64,000 bases of DNA from Smittium mucronatum (lineage: Eukaryota; Kickxellomycota; Harpellomycetes; Harpellales; Legeriomycetaceae), in NCBI GenBank assembly GCA_001953115.1, contig LSSL01001610.1, forward strand, positions 1 through 64,000, written 5' to 3'. This document shows positions 51,401 through 64,000 of this stretch, in pieces. The notes below the pieces were generated by a model that saw only the letters and a program-made list of their open reading frames with translations, ran no database searches and had not been told where the DNA came from. How positions within the stretch are numbered: the first letter of the stretch is position 1; the number at the start of each line of letters is the position of its first letter. Made by a program: the position numbers and the translations under genes.

Positions 51401-54400
51401 AAATTTGCGTTTGTCAATTTTTTGCAATCGAAATCATCTCATTTGCCAATATAGATAAATATAAACTAATTATAAAATAAAATGTAACTTCCAACCAAAT
51501 ATTAGGATGTAAAAAACTTGTAGGTATAAAATCCTCATACTGGTGGCTTCATATCTGTTACCTTATAAAATTATTATTATAATTACTAGGATACTGAGAA
51601 ACTGAATACAAGTATTTAAAATTAAATATAATTTAAAATTTCCTAAATTTTAAATCATTTAGGTTATATTAAATAGTGTAAATATTAAATGTTTTTTTAT
51701 TTCTAGAAAGAGAAATGGTTTTCATTTTAAAAGAAATCCGTCCCCATGTTCTTAATTTTTTTAATTTTATCTTTTTTTTTCCAGCCACTTAATTGAATAA
51801 TATTTGTGTACAATTTAGTACTCTACGAAGCTTTAAATTTTTATTGATTTGCATTTATTGTTCTATTTTTTAAACTTTAAATTTAAATCCATTCAACAAC
51901 ATAAAAAAATAAGTCTTTTTATTAAAAAAAATTTTAATATTGAATTGTTAATTAGAATGTTTCAATTTTCTATAAAATTGATTTTTATAAATACATCAAA
52001 TAAAATAAATAATTTATTCTGCAAATTAATCATAAAATATTTATTTATACATGCTTATAAAGGATATTAAATATTACTATCTAAATAAATAATGTTTTAT
52101 TAATTTATAATTGAACATTTGGAAACATCTTTTTGTGCTTGACACATATATATTATGCTCATCAAAAAATAAGCTGCTAATATCATTTTGAGTATTAGAA
52201 AAAATTTAATAGTAGTTCTCTGAATCACATTAATTTCATAAATTTCTAATATCAGTTCCAAAAAATTGTATTAGATAGTGTAAAAGTTTATTATCTAGTA
52301 AATTTCTATATATAATTTTTTTTTTAGCTAGTTCATAAAATTTTTATTAAAATGTACTTTAGATTAAACTCAAATGATTCAAAATTATAATTTCCTAAAA
52401 AATTTATCGTAAAAAAAAAATCTTATTTTATGCATAATTTTATTGTAAATTTATGTTTCTGAAACCTCATAATCCATATCTTTCATATTTCAAACGAAGT
52501 ATACTGGGTATATCTGGATTAAACTAAAATAATTATAAATATAAGCTTCAAATTATATTCTCTTGGATGTAATATGTACTAGATATTTGAAAAAAATTAA
52601 AAATATTTGGTATCTGAATTTAGCAGGTCAGAACATTATTCCAAAAACAGTTTTTAATTAAAAATAAACAGCATTTTAAAATCACAATAAAAAAAAAAAT
52701 TCAGCTCGACTGGCTTTATATTATAATTTATTGGCCTTAACCCTTTAAAATTTCCAAAATGTATATCATATTGGAAAATTCATATATTTTGTCTTTATAC
52801 AAAATTATTTAATTTAACATCTGTTTCTATTGGCTAAATTAAGAAATTTCAATTTCTTAACATCTATCCTCTTATGGGAAAACTTTTTTTTTTAAGTCTA
52901 ATGGTGTAAAGGTCCCATATTTTATAATATTAATTATAAAAAAATTTATACTGGGTTTCATAGGCAATATTTCACATATTTTACAACGAAAAAAATGTAA
53001 TTTAGTTTTTTTATGCCTTCTAATGTATATTAATTATGATTTAGAAAGAAAAAAATTTTTAACTCATATCTTTTACATGTAATTAAAAAATCTGTAAATT
53101 TTGATTAAATTATTCCCATCAAGAATTAATTTTGCAATAATTTAGATTTTAGAAATATCAGTATTTATATTTTCAGGCACTTGATCATTATTTTATGAAG
53201 GTAAAACTATCGAATATTTTTAAGATGAAAAATATTTATAGCTATGCTTTAAAATTTTGTTATTTTAAAAATAATATGAACAAATTTTAGTTTTAACAAT
53301 TTTATGTAGTTGTATTTAGAATAAAAAATATAGATTATTTAGAAAAGTATTGATTTAATTATCAAAAATATTAATTTCATTAAAAAATAAGATATGCCAT
53401 ATTACAATTTTTTTTTATTATTATCATAAAATTTTACGGGTTATATTGCCATCTTTTCTTGAATTTGTATCCAATTAATAATTTTTATGAATTACAAAAT
53501 TTTTAATTTTTAGTCATTCCACTATATATGTTTAATTAACCTTATATCTATCAAAAATTACAAAATTAATATTTTTCAGAGTACTCCCGATACGCCTGGT
53601 AGAACTTTTTTATTTATTTATAGGTTTTTTCTTTGGCACTATTTAAAATTTTAATTTTACTTATGGGATATAAAACATTAAATTCGAGTTATTTTTAATA
53701 ATTTTTATTTATGTTCCATAAAAACTTGCTATCTGAGCATTTATTTATAGGAAATTGAACTTTTTATTTAACTCGTTCCTTTGCTGATAATAATGGTTAT
53801 AATTAACAATATTTTTTTCTTGTAGTGATAAAATTAATCTATATGATAGAAAATTTAATAAAACTTTTAAATAGAAAAAAAAAAAAGTAGTTGTGAAATA
53901 TAAAATGGAATTCGGAAAATCATCAAGATTCACATAGCGAAGATAGAATTATCTATAAAAACTCACAACAGTATTATAATTTTTTTTAATAAAAATAGTT
54001 CACTCACCTTTTCGATTATAAAGACAATTCTTTGACGAGGTAATTTCTTTACTTTCGCGCTTTGCTAATCCCCGCTAATAAATATTTAATCACAAAGTGA
54101 ATATTTAATTTCAAAAGGAAACTTAAGAATTATTTTGCAAAATTATGGTGTTTATAATAATAATTGTATATAGAGTTTACATTATCACTCTAGGGTAATT
54201 AATTCAAAAAACAGCTATTATTACTCATGAAATTAGACTTTCAAAACTTATTAACCAGTAGTAATTTTTTTTTTCATAATCTATTCATGAAATATTTAGT
54301 AGAAAAAAAAAATCTTTTCTATTGATTATATTTCACTATTTTTTTTTTCAGTTTATTTAATTTTAAACTTAATTAAAGTTCTATACTAAAAAATATCAAA

Positions 54401-54405
54401 TTTTT
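45435..54405. other. A+T-rich spacer
   Basis: Nearly 9 kb without a supported gene. Open frames at 47392-47595, 51283-51480, 51849-52070 and 53745-53933 are short, low-complexity or hydrophobic A+T-driven translations of the size expected by chance. A run of ten G at 45651-45660 is unusual for this composition. Confidence 0.65.
45651..45660. repeat. Poly(G) run
   Basis: Ten consecutive G, preceded by GAGGT, in otherwise about 80% A+T sequence. Confidence 0.9.
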
Positions 54406-54950
54406 TTAAATTTTTTTTTTTAAATAATAATATATAAAATAGATATCGTCGGAAGCGGAATTCCCATACCAGTTAGACTGGTATAAGTCTTCGCTTCGGA
54501 ATTGTTGTTGTGCAGCCAAAGGTGAGGCAACTTTAGACATACTATTACTTGGACACCCTTCACCCTCACCTAGTAGAGATTTTAGAGCAGGTATTACTCC
54601 CTTTCTCCACCTATCTACACTTTGCCCATTACTCCCTGTACTGAAAACACCTAGTGTTTGTACAGCCCCCACGGTAGGAATAATAGGCGAGAACTTTACC
54701 AGGGGGTTGGGATCAGAATTCAGCGAAAGCCCAAGTAAAGAAGATACAAGATCTTCCATTACCGGTTCTCCCGCCAAATTTACTGATGGGTCTAAGTCTT
54801 CATTCAGATCAAGATCTTCTATAGAGATCGAAGCCAAAGCCTCGCTATCCCTATCTTCCACTACTCTCGCCAAGCGTCCACCTTTGGGGCAAATCCATAC
54901 GGATAAGTACCAGACTCAACCAGCTCATGATCGCGCTTAATCAAGCCCAT
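54406..54950 (-). pseudogene. Unrecognised acidic protein, N-terminal fragment, frameshifted
   Basis: A G+C-rich island on the minus strand. An ATG at 54950 opens a frame reading MGLIKRDHELVESGTYPYGF, which stops at 54861. Overlapping it, another frame continues without a stop from 54915 to 54409 with an acidic stretch (EDLDLNEDLDPSVNLAGEP), a Ser/Leu-rich part and SVDRWRKGVIPALKSLLGEG. The two frames overlap around 54871-54880, where a single-base indel would explain the change. The protein-like part ends near 54440 (SNWYGNSASDD); the rest, including FIYYYLKKKI, is A+T-rich flank read by chance. I recognise no family; a retroelement gag or the first exon of a host gene are both possible. It is not a bacterial-type gene. 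Confidence 0.5.
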
Positions 54951-55205
54951 AGCAATATTTAAGCTAATGCCACTACTAACTAATAAACGGAATAACAGAT
55001 AATGATCCTAGCCCACGAAAGAATCACACTAATTATCACTGACTACACTAACACGAACAATATAAAATTAATTATATTCACTAAAGATCAAAAACTATAC
55101 TAAACTAACTACGATTATAAAATGACTACAACCAGTCTGCAAGCCTGCTAAGACTTTCAGATGACCAAAAGGGCGTAGCTTCACTTAGAACGAAAAATGC
55201 GCGTC
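54951..55205 (-). other. Leader-like sequence upstream of the 54.4-kb ORF fragment
   Basis: Still G+C-richer than the spacer and clearly ending near 55205. On the minus strand it contains TTTTATAATCG about 170 bp before the ATG and no long open frame. It resembles a promoter and 5' untranslated leader or the 5' end of an element. No terminal repeat was seen. Confidence 0.35.
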
Positions 55206-58200
55206 TTATCACTTTAATATAAATATATTTGTTTAATAACCATGATATATTATATAATTTCTTCGAAAAAATACCATTCTAAATATCTTATAACTTGAAA
55301 AATTGAAAAATAAAATATCAGAATTTATTAAAAAAATTTAATTCTCCAAATGAGAGCTACATGCTAATAAATACTACATGTGTTAGTTCAATATAATAAA
55401 TTTCTTTCGTCCAAATACTTATGTTTATAGTTTATAGTTTATAGATGATCAAATATTAATAAAAGTCGATTTTGCATCCAATTTATATTATGATTTAAAC
55501 TAATAAACTGATTTAAAAATATTCTACTAAACTCCTAATCTATCATAAATTCAATCTTAATAAGCTTAAATCAGCTCTATTCCATTTTTATTTAATCTCA
55601 AACTATCATAATTTTAAATTCTCATACTTTACTTATCAAAATTAAATCCAGATATTCTTAGTTCAGAACTATCGTGCTATAAATTCAAATATTTTAACTC
55701 AAAAAATTACCTTTTCAATAAATTAGAGAACTTCATACTCAATTCAATTTCGTTTTCTATTAGAAATTTTTTTTATTTATAATCTAAAAATTTTAAAAAT
55801 AATCTCTAATTAATAACCACAAGGTCAAAGTATAAATAAAATTTCGTTATATTTATCTCATAATCCCCTGATTTAAAAAATAAAATCTTCTAGCTTCAGA
55901 AATATTAGAATATATTCTTATATATTGCGACAATAATTCGCTTAAAAATAATACAAGTATGTCCCAGTTAAATTAAATTTATACCAATAATTCATATTAA
56001 TATATTTTATTTAATAATTTTTTTTCAAAATTTTATTGATATATATTTTAACTACTTAATTATATTCTATTAGATAATTTTGATGAATTACGAAATCCCA
56101 TAAAAACGAGCTGAAAATATTTTTTAAAAATTTCAAATCATGTGTTTTTTTGATGCGAAATTTTCGATTAAAATAGTAATCCAAATAGCTCAAAAAAATA
56201 ATAAGAAAGATCAGATTATAATATTCTAAATTGAATTTTTTTATAAAATTTTGTGTTAAATGATTCTTCTTTCCCATTCACATTAAATAATAGAGCTAAA
56301 CTTTTTTTTTAAGGTTTATATGTATTAATATATAGCTAAAATATAAAAAATTAACTTTTTGATTTTAAATTCCATTTATTTCTATGCATTAATAAAAAAC
56401 TATAATTGAATCTTGTACAAAAACAACCTCATATTAATAAATAAAACCTTTTTATGTTATAATATTATAAAAATTTCACGCGATAATTTGTTAAAAAGGA
56501 TCAAATAACATCAGTTTTGATAATAAAAACCAGTAGAATTTAAGTTTATTGTACATAATATTAAAAAAAATCAATTCTAGTATCAAATATATTATGTATA
56601 GTACGCTTATATTAATTTTATTACTTATTATCAAAACATCCCACATTTTTTAGATTTAAAGTATTGAAAAATAAAAAAGGTATATGTTAATTATATTTGA
56701 AAAATATTTTTCAACCTTAAAACTTTTTGATTTTCCCCATGTTTATTAAAAATTGAAAGGCAACTAATCTTTAATTTTAACTTATAAACTAACAGTCACC
56801 TTTGAATTGAATAAATCCCAAAAAATTTACGGATCCGATTTTATTATAATATTTTATTTCATTTAAATAGCCTCAGTTTTAATTTTAAACTAATGGAAAC
56901 TTTTGTTACCAAATAAAGATTTTAAACGTTATTTTTTTAGTAAGATTCCACAGATTACACTTCTCTTATAATTTTTTATATAAATTTAGGATTTTCAAGT
57001 AAAGCCCATAGACTTTTTTAAAATAATTTATAAGCTAAATAGAATAACATACAATCTTTCTTAAAAGAATATATACTACCATTATAATTTTCAACATAAA
57101 TAGAGTTTTAATAGATACACTAATGAAAAAAACTCTATAAAGATAATTTGTGATTTTTTTTTGGTCATTTTCATATTTAACTACAATATTTTGCAGTTAT
57201 GTTATACGAGAGATATATATTTTCAAAATAATTTAGAAAAATTTCACTTAAAACTCTAAAATATTTCTTTAATGCTTTTTAAAATTATTTATCCTTGGAT
57301 ATATTCATACTCAATCAATACAATTTTCATAATAATATCTGCTGGTAAAATTCTCTTAAAAATTATATTTTTTTATGAATTATTATTGAATATCCTTTTG
57401 ATCCGATATTACAGCATGAAAAATTAAATTACATTAAATTTTTTCAAATTATATCCGTATTAATTTTGAATTTTTTTTATGAAATTTTTTTATATATTAT
57501 GTGCATAGGGTAAATATCTTTTTGCTTTTTGGAATATTTTTTTGTAAATATATCCTTATATCATTATATCCATTTTTTTAATAATGAAAATCACTTTTTC
57601 TTAAATTTTTTATCATAATAAATCTCAAGCATTAAATTTACAATTTATATATTTTTCGATATAAAATTTAATAATCAAGAAGTAGTAATATTCAGTCTTT
57701 GACTAATTAAATTAAAAAAAACAAATTAGGAAGTTGAAAACTAAAAATTATAGTTTTTTAAGTGTAATTCATTCTAAAAATATATTACGTTTTTAGATGG
57801 GCTTATTAATTAAGCCAATTTAACGTAAAAGATGAAAAATACAACTATTTATTTCAGATTTATTTATAAAATTTTTTTTTTTTTATTCAAATATATCGAA
57901 AATTGTCTAAATTGACTTGATAAAAACTAATTGATATATATTTAGTTTTTAGACTTAATTTATTTTATTATCCTTTATATTTCAAATTCTGGTTTTTACT
58001 TCAATAAGTAGCATCAATTATTAAAGGAAATACCATCAGTATTAATGATAAAATTTCATGAGCTTTTGATTTGTGATAGATCAATTAATGTTGAATGCAC
58101 ATTAAATATTTTTACTAAAGAATTAATTTTATTTACTTGGATTTATTCTATAATCTCTTTTCCCCTTTAATCTCAAAACTTTAAAAATCAATAGATTTTT

Positions 58201-61200
58201 TTTTTCAAAATTTATAATCATCTTTAATACTTCTAATACTCTTTTTTATTCTAAAAAACTATCAGATTTTGATCATAAGTATATATCAGGTATTTTCTGG
58301 GATTTAAATATATTTTTTCCTAGAATTATTCCATATGATCTATTATAAATCATCTATATTAATTATTTGTTGTCAATATTAAAGCTTTGTAATATGAAGA
58401 TTGTTAAATAGAAAATATACTAGTTTATAATTTTATCAAGAAAAAAGACATTAATCAAGAAATGGTTTAATTTTTCTAAAAATATGTTTTAGTATAAAAA
58501 TAAAATATATATGATTTTTAATAACCAAATATATTTAAAAAATTTCATTTAGTGAGAAATTGAAGAAAATTTAGATTTTCATATAAAAAAATGAATTTTT
58601 AATATTAATCCTGTGAGATTATTTCGCGAAAAGACAATTATTATTTTAAGTGGAATTATATCTTGAATAAAACTTCTTTAGATAAATAATTTTAAATAAA
58701 ATTATTTTCATTCTTAATTAATGTAATTTATTTTATATTATTTTGTAAATATAATTTCAATTTGTTTATTTAATGATATTTTATAAAACTGAACTCACTA
58801 TTGATATAAATGAATCAATGTAAAACAATTTCCAATAAATTTATTTGCATTTTTAAAAAAATTTTAAGCCACAAAAAATAATTATAAATTCTAGAAATAA
58901 TATAAATCAAACGTTAAAAAATGTTTAATAACATATCTGATAAATTTATAAATATCAAACGGAAGTTTTTTTTAACATTTAATAATAAGGAATGAATTAT
59001 TCTCCAATATTCCACTCTTTTATATCTCGTACCTGTAAAATAATATAAGAATTCAGTTTATTTTATATAAAACCATAAAAGATATGAAGGGGTGAATAAT
59101 TAACAGAGGTTTCATAGGAAATGATATCTATGACAGTCAAATTCAGTTTTTGACCATATATTATTCAAAATATTTTGAAAGTTATAAACTACAATTTAAT
59201 ATTGTAAAAGCTTTAAATCAAAATCAAAATTTAATTCTAGAATTGATTTTTTCAATATCAACATAATCACAACATCTCAGAAAAATAATCAATGCCTTGG
59301 TTGATTTCCTTTAGTAAAATATATTCAAAAGAAAATATTTTAAACAGCATTAACCTAGATTTAAGTCTAGAAAAATAGAGAAGAATTTGAAAAAGAACGG
59401 GATTAAATTAAAAAAAGATAAAATATATTCTATTTTAAATTACTTTAAAAGAAAAAAAATTCAAATATTACTCTACAACTACAGATTAATTTGATAAATT
59501 TTTTGATTTATATTCAAAAAATAACCAGACCCTGGATCCGATTATTGCGGATTTTTTCGTGATGTTAATAATTAAAAATAACAGTCACATCTAAAAATCT
59601 ATTAATTTTTTCATATAAACCTTTAAATCATCAAACCTTCATAAAGAAATTCCTTGAAGCTTATATATGGTTTCTATAATGTTATAGTTGTTATGATAAT
59701 CGAAGATTACACAAAATATATTCCATTAGCAATATTGAATATCAGAAAAGGATAAAAAATATTTTTCGTTGAATATTATATATTCTTTCAAAAGAAACTG
59801 AGTCTAATAATTCTATGTGAAATGTAGAAAATTTGATTTCCGATTCAGAAAGATAGATAAATAATATAGTGGGAAGTTTTGATTTAATAAATTTGAGAAA
59901 TTTCTGGTTTCGTTTGGCAAAGAATTTTAGAAAAAAAAAGTAGAAAAGCGTATATGCGATCAATTTATGCAAATTGTTTATATTTATCTATGAAGCATGC
60001 AAATATCAAATATGCATGAAATAAACAATAAATAAAAAGAACCATTTTTAATTAAATTGACTCATCTTAATACACTGGGTAATATTGGATATAAAATAGA
60101 AGAGCTTTATTTAAACATCAATAATAATTGATATGATAAATATATTATTTTTGACCTATCTACTAATTTTGACCTTGAAAAATACAAAAAAAATGTAAAA
60201 GATAGATATCAGTCGTTGTAATTAAAAAATATATTATATTTCTTATAAAAATCATTAGAAAGTAAATGGACTCAGATTTATAGTATTTTCCTTTTTTAAA
60301 AATAGTAAACTAAAATAATATCATTACTCCAGGAAAAAAGAATTTAATTCATACAATATGTCTAAATTTTAGTGGATAAACACTTTATTATTTTTGGATT
60401 TAAAGCGTGAAAAAGAATTTTTTGGGAAAATTATCAAGAAAATTCAAATGTTTGAATTTTTATACATCTAATGATCTCATAGAAGTAATTATTGAAGATT
60501 TATTTCTATTAGTGGAACCTACTGCAACGCTCTATAACACTTATTCTGTATTTTTTATAATTTTTTTTCAAAAGAAAAACGTGCGATCACTTTTACCTGT
60601 ATTTAAAAAAAAATATGAAACAAAGGCTTAAAGCGTGACACAAATAAAAAAAAAATGCAGGAAAATCAAAAAAATATAATAAATAATAGCATTGGGTTTC
60701 AGTTCTGTTAGATTTTGGAACCCGATATTATTTTTTTGACATAAAACTACTCTAAAGTCCCAAACTTATTCTTGATCAAGTTATGTTGCTCATTTTTTTA
60801 ATTTTTTTTTTTTAATATTGATATTAATAGATATGATCATATTATTATTATTTTATTATTTTTCAATAGGTTTTATCCTATTCAACGACTTTCAAATATT
60901 AAATGTATTTTATAAAAAAGATAAATATTTTTTAATATTATAAATTATCAATTTATTTTGAAATTTTTTAAATATTGATAAAAATATTGATTCTAGCATA
61001 AAATAAACCGCTATAATTGCTTTTTTTTTATAAAACAGATTTTGATACGGCTTCTAAATTAAAAATTTCTCTCCCACAATAATGATCAGACTTTAAATAA
61101 AAAAATTTTAATAAATTTACAATATATCGAGTTTAGTATAATTTGATTAAAATATAATTTTATATACATAAAAGTAAATATTTGGCACAAATTATTTTCT

Positions 61201-62598
61201 AAAAAAAAATTATGAAAAGAATAATCGGTTTTTAAACTAGCTGGTATAATTATCAATAGTTTTTCTTTTATAGAATTCGAGAATCATACTTTTTAGTTCC
61301 AACATATAGGTTGCATGAAGTGTCTTTAGTTTTAAAAATTCAAAGTCTGTGAATTTAAGAAAAACTCCATACGAACATATTTTAATGAATAATAGGTCTC
61401 TTTCTTTGGTGGAAATATAAATATATAAATTTTTATCGAATCAAAATATGAAGAAATATTAAAAGAAAACTAATAATATCTAATAATCTCTTCATATAGA
61501 TTTTTTTTAACGCTTATTAATTCTTTATAAATTAATAATGCCACTAATTATATGATAATAATTATTTTGCTGCATTATTTTCAAAAAATTTCAAACAAAT
61601 AAATTCATTTAACGAAATAAACTAATATTTAGATAGTTTTTGGGCTAAAATAACTTTATTATTTCTATGTTGATACCTAATCCGGAACCTTTGATATAGA
61701 TGAGTATTAATTTCTATAAAATGCATTTGAACAAATATAAATTCCAATTTATTTAAAAAGTGGAACTATATTGTAATGATTTAAAATTTAAATTATCGAT
61801 TATAATGTGATAGTCAAATTTTCAATGTTTAAAACTTATATTTATAAAATTAATAAATATTATAAAAAAATGAAGCAAAAAAAAATCTTAAAAATATGCT
61901 TGATGATAATTTTTTCAAATAATTCACTCAATTAAACTTTTTAAATCTATTTCAAAAGTTAATTAATCAAAAAAAGTATTAAATTTTATAATGAATATAT
62001 TAAAAATATTAGATTAATGAAATCAAATTATTTGACCCATAGTTTATAAATATTTTGAGCAGAAATAATATGAAAATTAGAGCTTTGGATTTTAAGAAAT
62101 AAACGATATTATAGAAATTTTATTTAAAAACCTGTAACCATGTGTAAATAATTTTCTTTTTTTTTTTCTTATAAATTTACTTTTAACTTATTTTTTAATC
62201 TGAATTTAGGAAAAATTGGACTCATACCAATTTATGGATTCTTTCGTATCTATTTTGAGATTGAATAAAAAAAATTTGTGGATAAAAAATATTATTAAAA
62301 ATGATATTATACTATTTAATAAATTAAATTTTCAAATCCAGTTGCGTTGGTTGAATTTAATCAAATTATATAAAAAAAAAATCGCTTTATTTTTCAGTAA
62401 GTTATTTTCAAAAAAAATAATATAAAAAAAATTTATAAAAAGGTTAAATATGAAATTTTTGTATATTTTTTCAATAAATAAATATATAAGCCAAAAATTT
62501 CAATGATTTTGTAATTTTAAAACCTATTATTTATTTTAAATTTGTCTAAATGAAAGTTTGATTATTTAAAATAAGAATCGAACAAAAATATTTCTAAA
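55206..62598. other. A+T-rich spacer
   Basis: No supported gene. Open frames at 56056-56277, 59742-59972, 60407-60631 and 62216-62425 lack recognisable domains. The stretch 60400-60720 is slightly richer in G+C and could be a relic. Confidence 0.6.
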
Positions 62599-63019
62599 TA
62601 TAAAATAGGCTAAAATGTATCCACTAAAAGATTTAAAATTTTTAAATCATTTTATATTGAAATCAATTTCCTATTATTTACTGAAAGTTTCTATATTATG
62701 TGTATTTATAATAAAAATTTCAATTTATTTTTTTAATATATTATATTATTAAATATAAAGTTATTAAATTTTTTTTTGTATATTTGGAAATTATTCATAA
62801 GAGTTATAAAATAGGCTAAAATGTATCCACTAAAAGATTTAAAATTTTTAAATCATTTTATATTGAAATCAATTTCCTATTATTTACTGAAAGTTTCTAT
62901 ATTATGTGTATTTATAATAAAAATTTCAATTTATTTTTTTAATATATTATATTATTAAATATAAAGTTATTAAATTTTTTTTTGTATATTTGGAAATTAT
63001 TCATAAGAGTTATAAAATA
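62599..63019. repeat. 206-bp tandem duplication (two copies)
   Basis: Units 62599-62804 and 62805-63010 read identical base for base as far as I compared them, followed by the first nine bases of a third unit (TATAAAATA). The unit is noncoding and A+T-rich, with GGCTAAAATGTATCC near its start. Near-perfect identity means a very recent duplication or an assembly artefact. Confidence 0.92.
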
Positions 63020-63191
63020 ATATTAGTAGTACCTTGATTAAATAAAAAAAAATCATTCCAAAAAAAGAATACAATGGTGTATTCTTTTCGAAAAAGCATT
63101 TTAATAGACTTTCATCTTTATATTCAATATAATGAGTATATTTTAATTATAAATTTAAGAAGAAATCAATAATTTTTTTTTAGTATAGTTC

Positions 63192-63419
63192 TGTAATGAA
63201 CCAATAGATCAGTACATACATTGAATATTCAATCCAATGAGGAACCCTCCTGTAATCATAATTGAATTTTTAAGAATAAAAATGATATAAATAAGGAAGC
63301 TAGCCATTTTGAAAGGCTAAGCTTTTCAACATGAATCCTTCCCTATCATTATTATTTTTAACTAGTATATCCGTTTAATTTTTATTATTAAAATTATCTT
63401 ATTAAACCTGATTCTTGCT
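63192..63419 (+). mobile_element. Solo-LTR-like repeat, copy E
   Basis: Starts TGTAATGAACCAATAGATCA, has TATAAATA at 63286-63293 followed by the hairpin AAGCTAGCC...GGCTAAGCTT (63297-63324), and ends AAACCTGATTCTTGCT. Same orientation as copy D, to which it is very similar. The start keeps the canonical TG; the end has lost the final CA. Confidence 0.65.
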
Positions 63420-64000
63420 CTTTCAAATATTTTACAAAAAAATGATGTAATTTTTCATTAAAAAAAATCAAATTCTAAATAACCACATTATTAATAATTT
63501 TTATTTTGATGTCTAATAAGATATTTTGTATTAATATAGATATTGTATTAATAAATTAATTTCTTAGAATTAAAATAAATCATTAAAAATTTCTGGAAAT
63601 TTAAATATAAAAAGGATTAATAAAACTATATACATGTCATTATCAATTATCATGAAAAGAGGATTTATCAAAATTTTAGTAAAATTTAGATAAATTAGGA
63701 TATTTTTATTTTTATTTTTTATAAATATAAAATAATGATGTTTCCATTATATTTTTAGTGTCTTTTTTTTGGTGATTTTTATTACAAATTTGCTTTTTTA
63801 AATTTGCTTTTTTTAAAAATTAAAAGTTAAAAACTGTTTATTTTTATTAAAAATGCGTGATTTAATCTAAAGATAATTTTTATTCAATTTTTTAAAAATT
63901 GAATTTTTTTTAGATGCAAAAATTTATTATAATTTTAAATCAAAAAATATCATTAATAAAATTTATAATAATTATATAATTTTTATAATATTCTTCTAAA
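63420..64000. other. A+T-rich spacer to the right edge
   Basis: Nothing recognised apart from a short direct repeat of AAATTTGCTTTTTT near 63785-63815. Confidence 0.6.

Noticed and set aside
54707..54940. 77-codon plus-strand frame
   Set aside because: Antisense to the longer acidic frame at 54.4 kb, which has the more protein-like composition and an upstream leader.
47392..62425. Several 60-76-codon frames in the desert (47392, 51283, 51849, 56056, 59742, 60407, 62216)
   Set aside because: At about 80% A+T roughly one codon in ten is a stop, and with six frames over 64 kb a handful of open stretches of this size is expected by chance; none shows a domain or conserved motif.
1..64000. tRNA or rRNA genes, CRISPR arrays, operons, bacterial promoters
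   Set aside because: Scanned by eye for cloverleaf-type G+C-rich segments and regularly spaced repeats; none found. The genome is eukaryotic in character.

Overview
The window looks like eukaryotic nuclear DNA, extremely A+T-rich (about 80% A+T by eye), with very few genes. Several traits point to an early-diverging fungus, possibly a Harpellales/Kickxellomycotina-type gut fungus. These are a secreted S8 subtilase with a 62-nt GT-AG intron, a non-LTR element ending in a zf-RVT knuckle, and a decayed gag/RT/RNase H/tyrosine-recombinase retrotransposon. Its peptide motifs resemble, from memory and without a search, elements of such fungi. The host assignment is inference. No bacterial gene organisation is present.

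Layout. 1-785: the 3' end of a LINE-like element, entering from the left edge. 786-12962: A+T-rich spacer with one 235-bp solo-LTR-like repeat. 12963-14291: a subtilase pseudogene (signal peptide, I9 prodomain, intron, two frameshifts, two stops, catalytic Ser replaced). 15861-16594: a poly(A)-tailed retroposon interrupted by an assembly gap. 17419-19086: the only clearly intact gene, a 555-aa ankyrin protein with a TATA box, an in-frame 18-bp minisatellite and a poly(A) signal. 20484-24480: a minus-strand, heavily mutated tyrosine-recombinase (DIRS-like) retrotransposon, with a 51-bp inverted repeat beyond its recombinase end.

24.5-64 kb is a gene desert. It holds four more LTR-like copies, two more SINE-like retroposons with 11-12-bp target-site duplications plus a 5'-truncated tail copy, a GC-rich frameshifted ORF island (54.4-55.2 kb) of unknown origin, and an apparently exact 206-bp tandem duplication.

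The genes do not form a pathway. The connecting story is retrotransposition and decay: the LINE 3' region shares a conserved block with the short retroposons, which suggests a LINE/SINE partnership. I found no convincing new functional system. The most informative results are the reconstruction of the recombinase element, the retroposon family, and a hairpin recurring in the LTR-like repeats.
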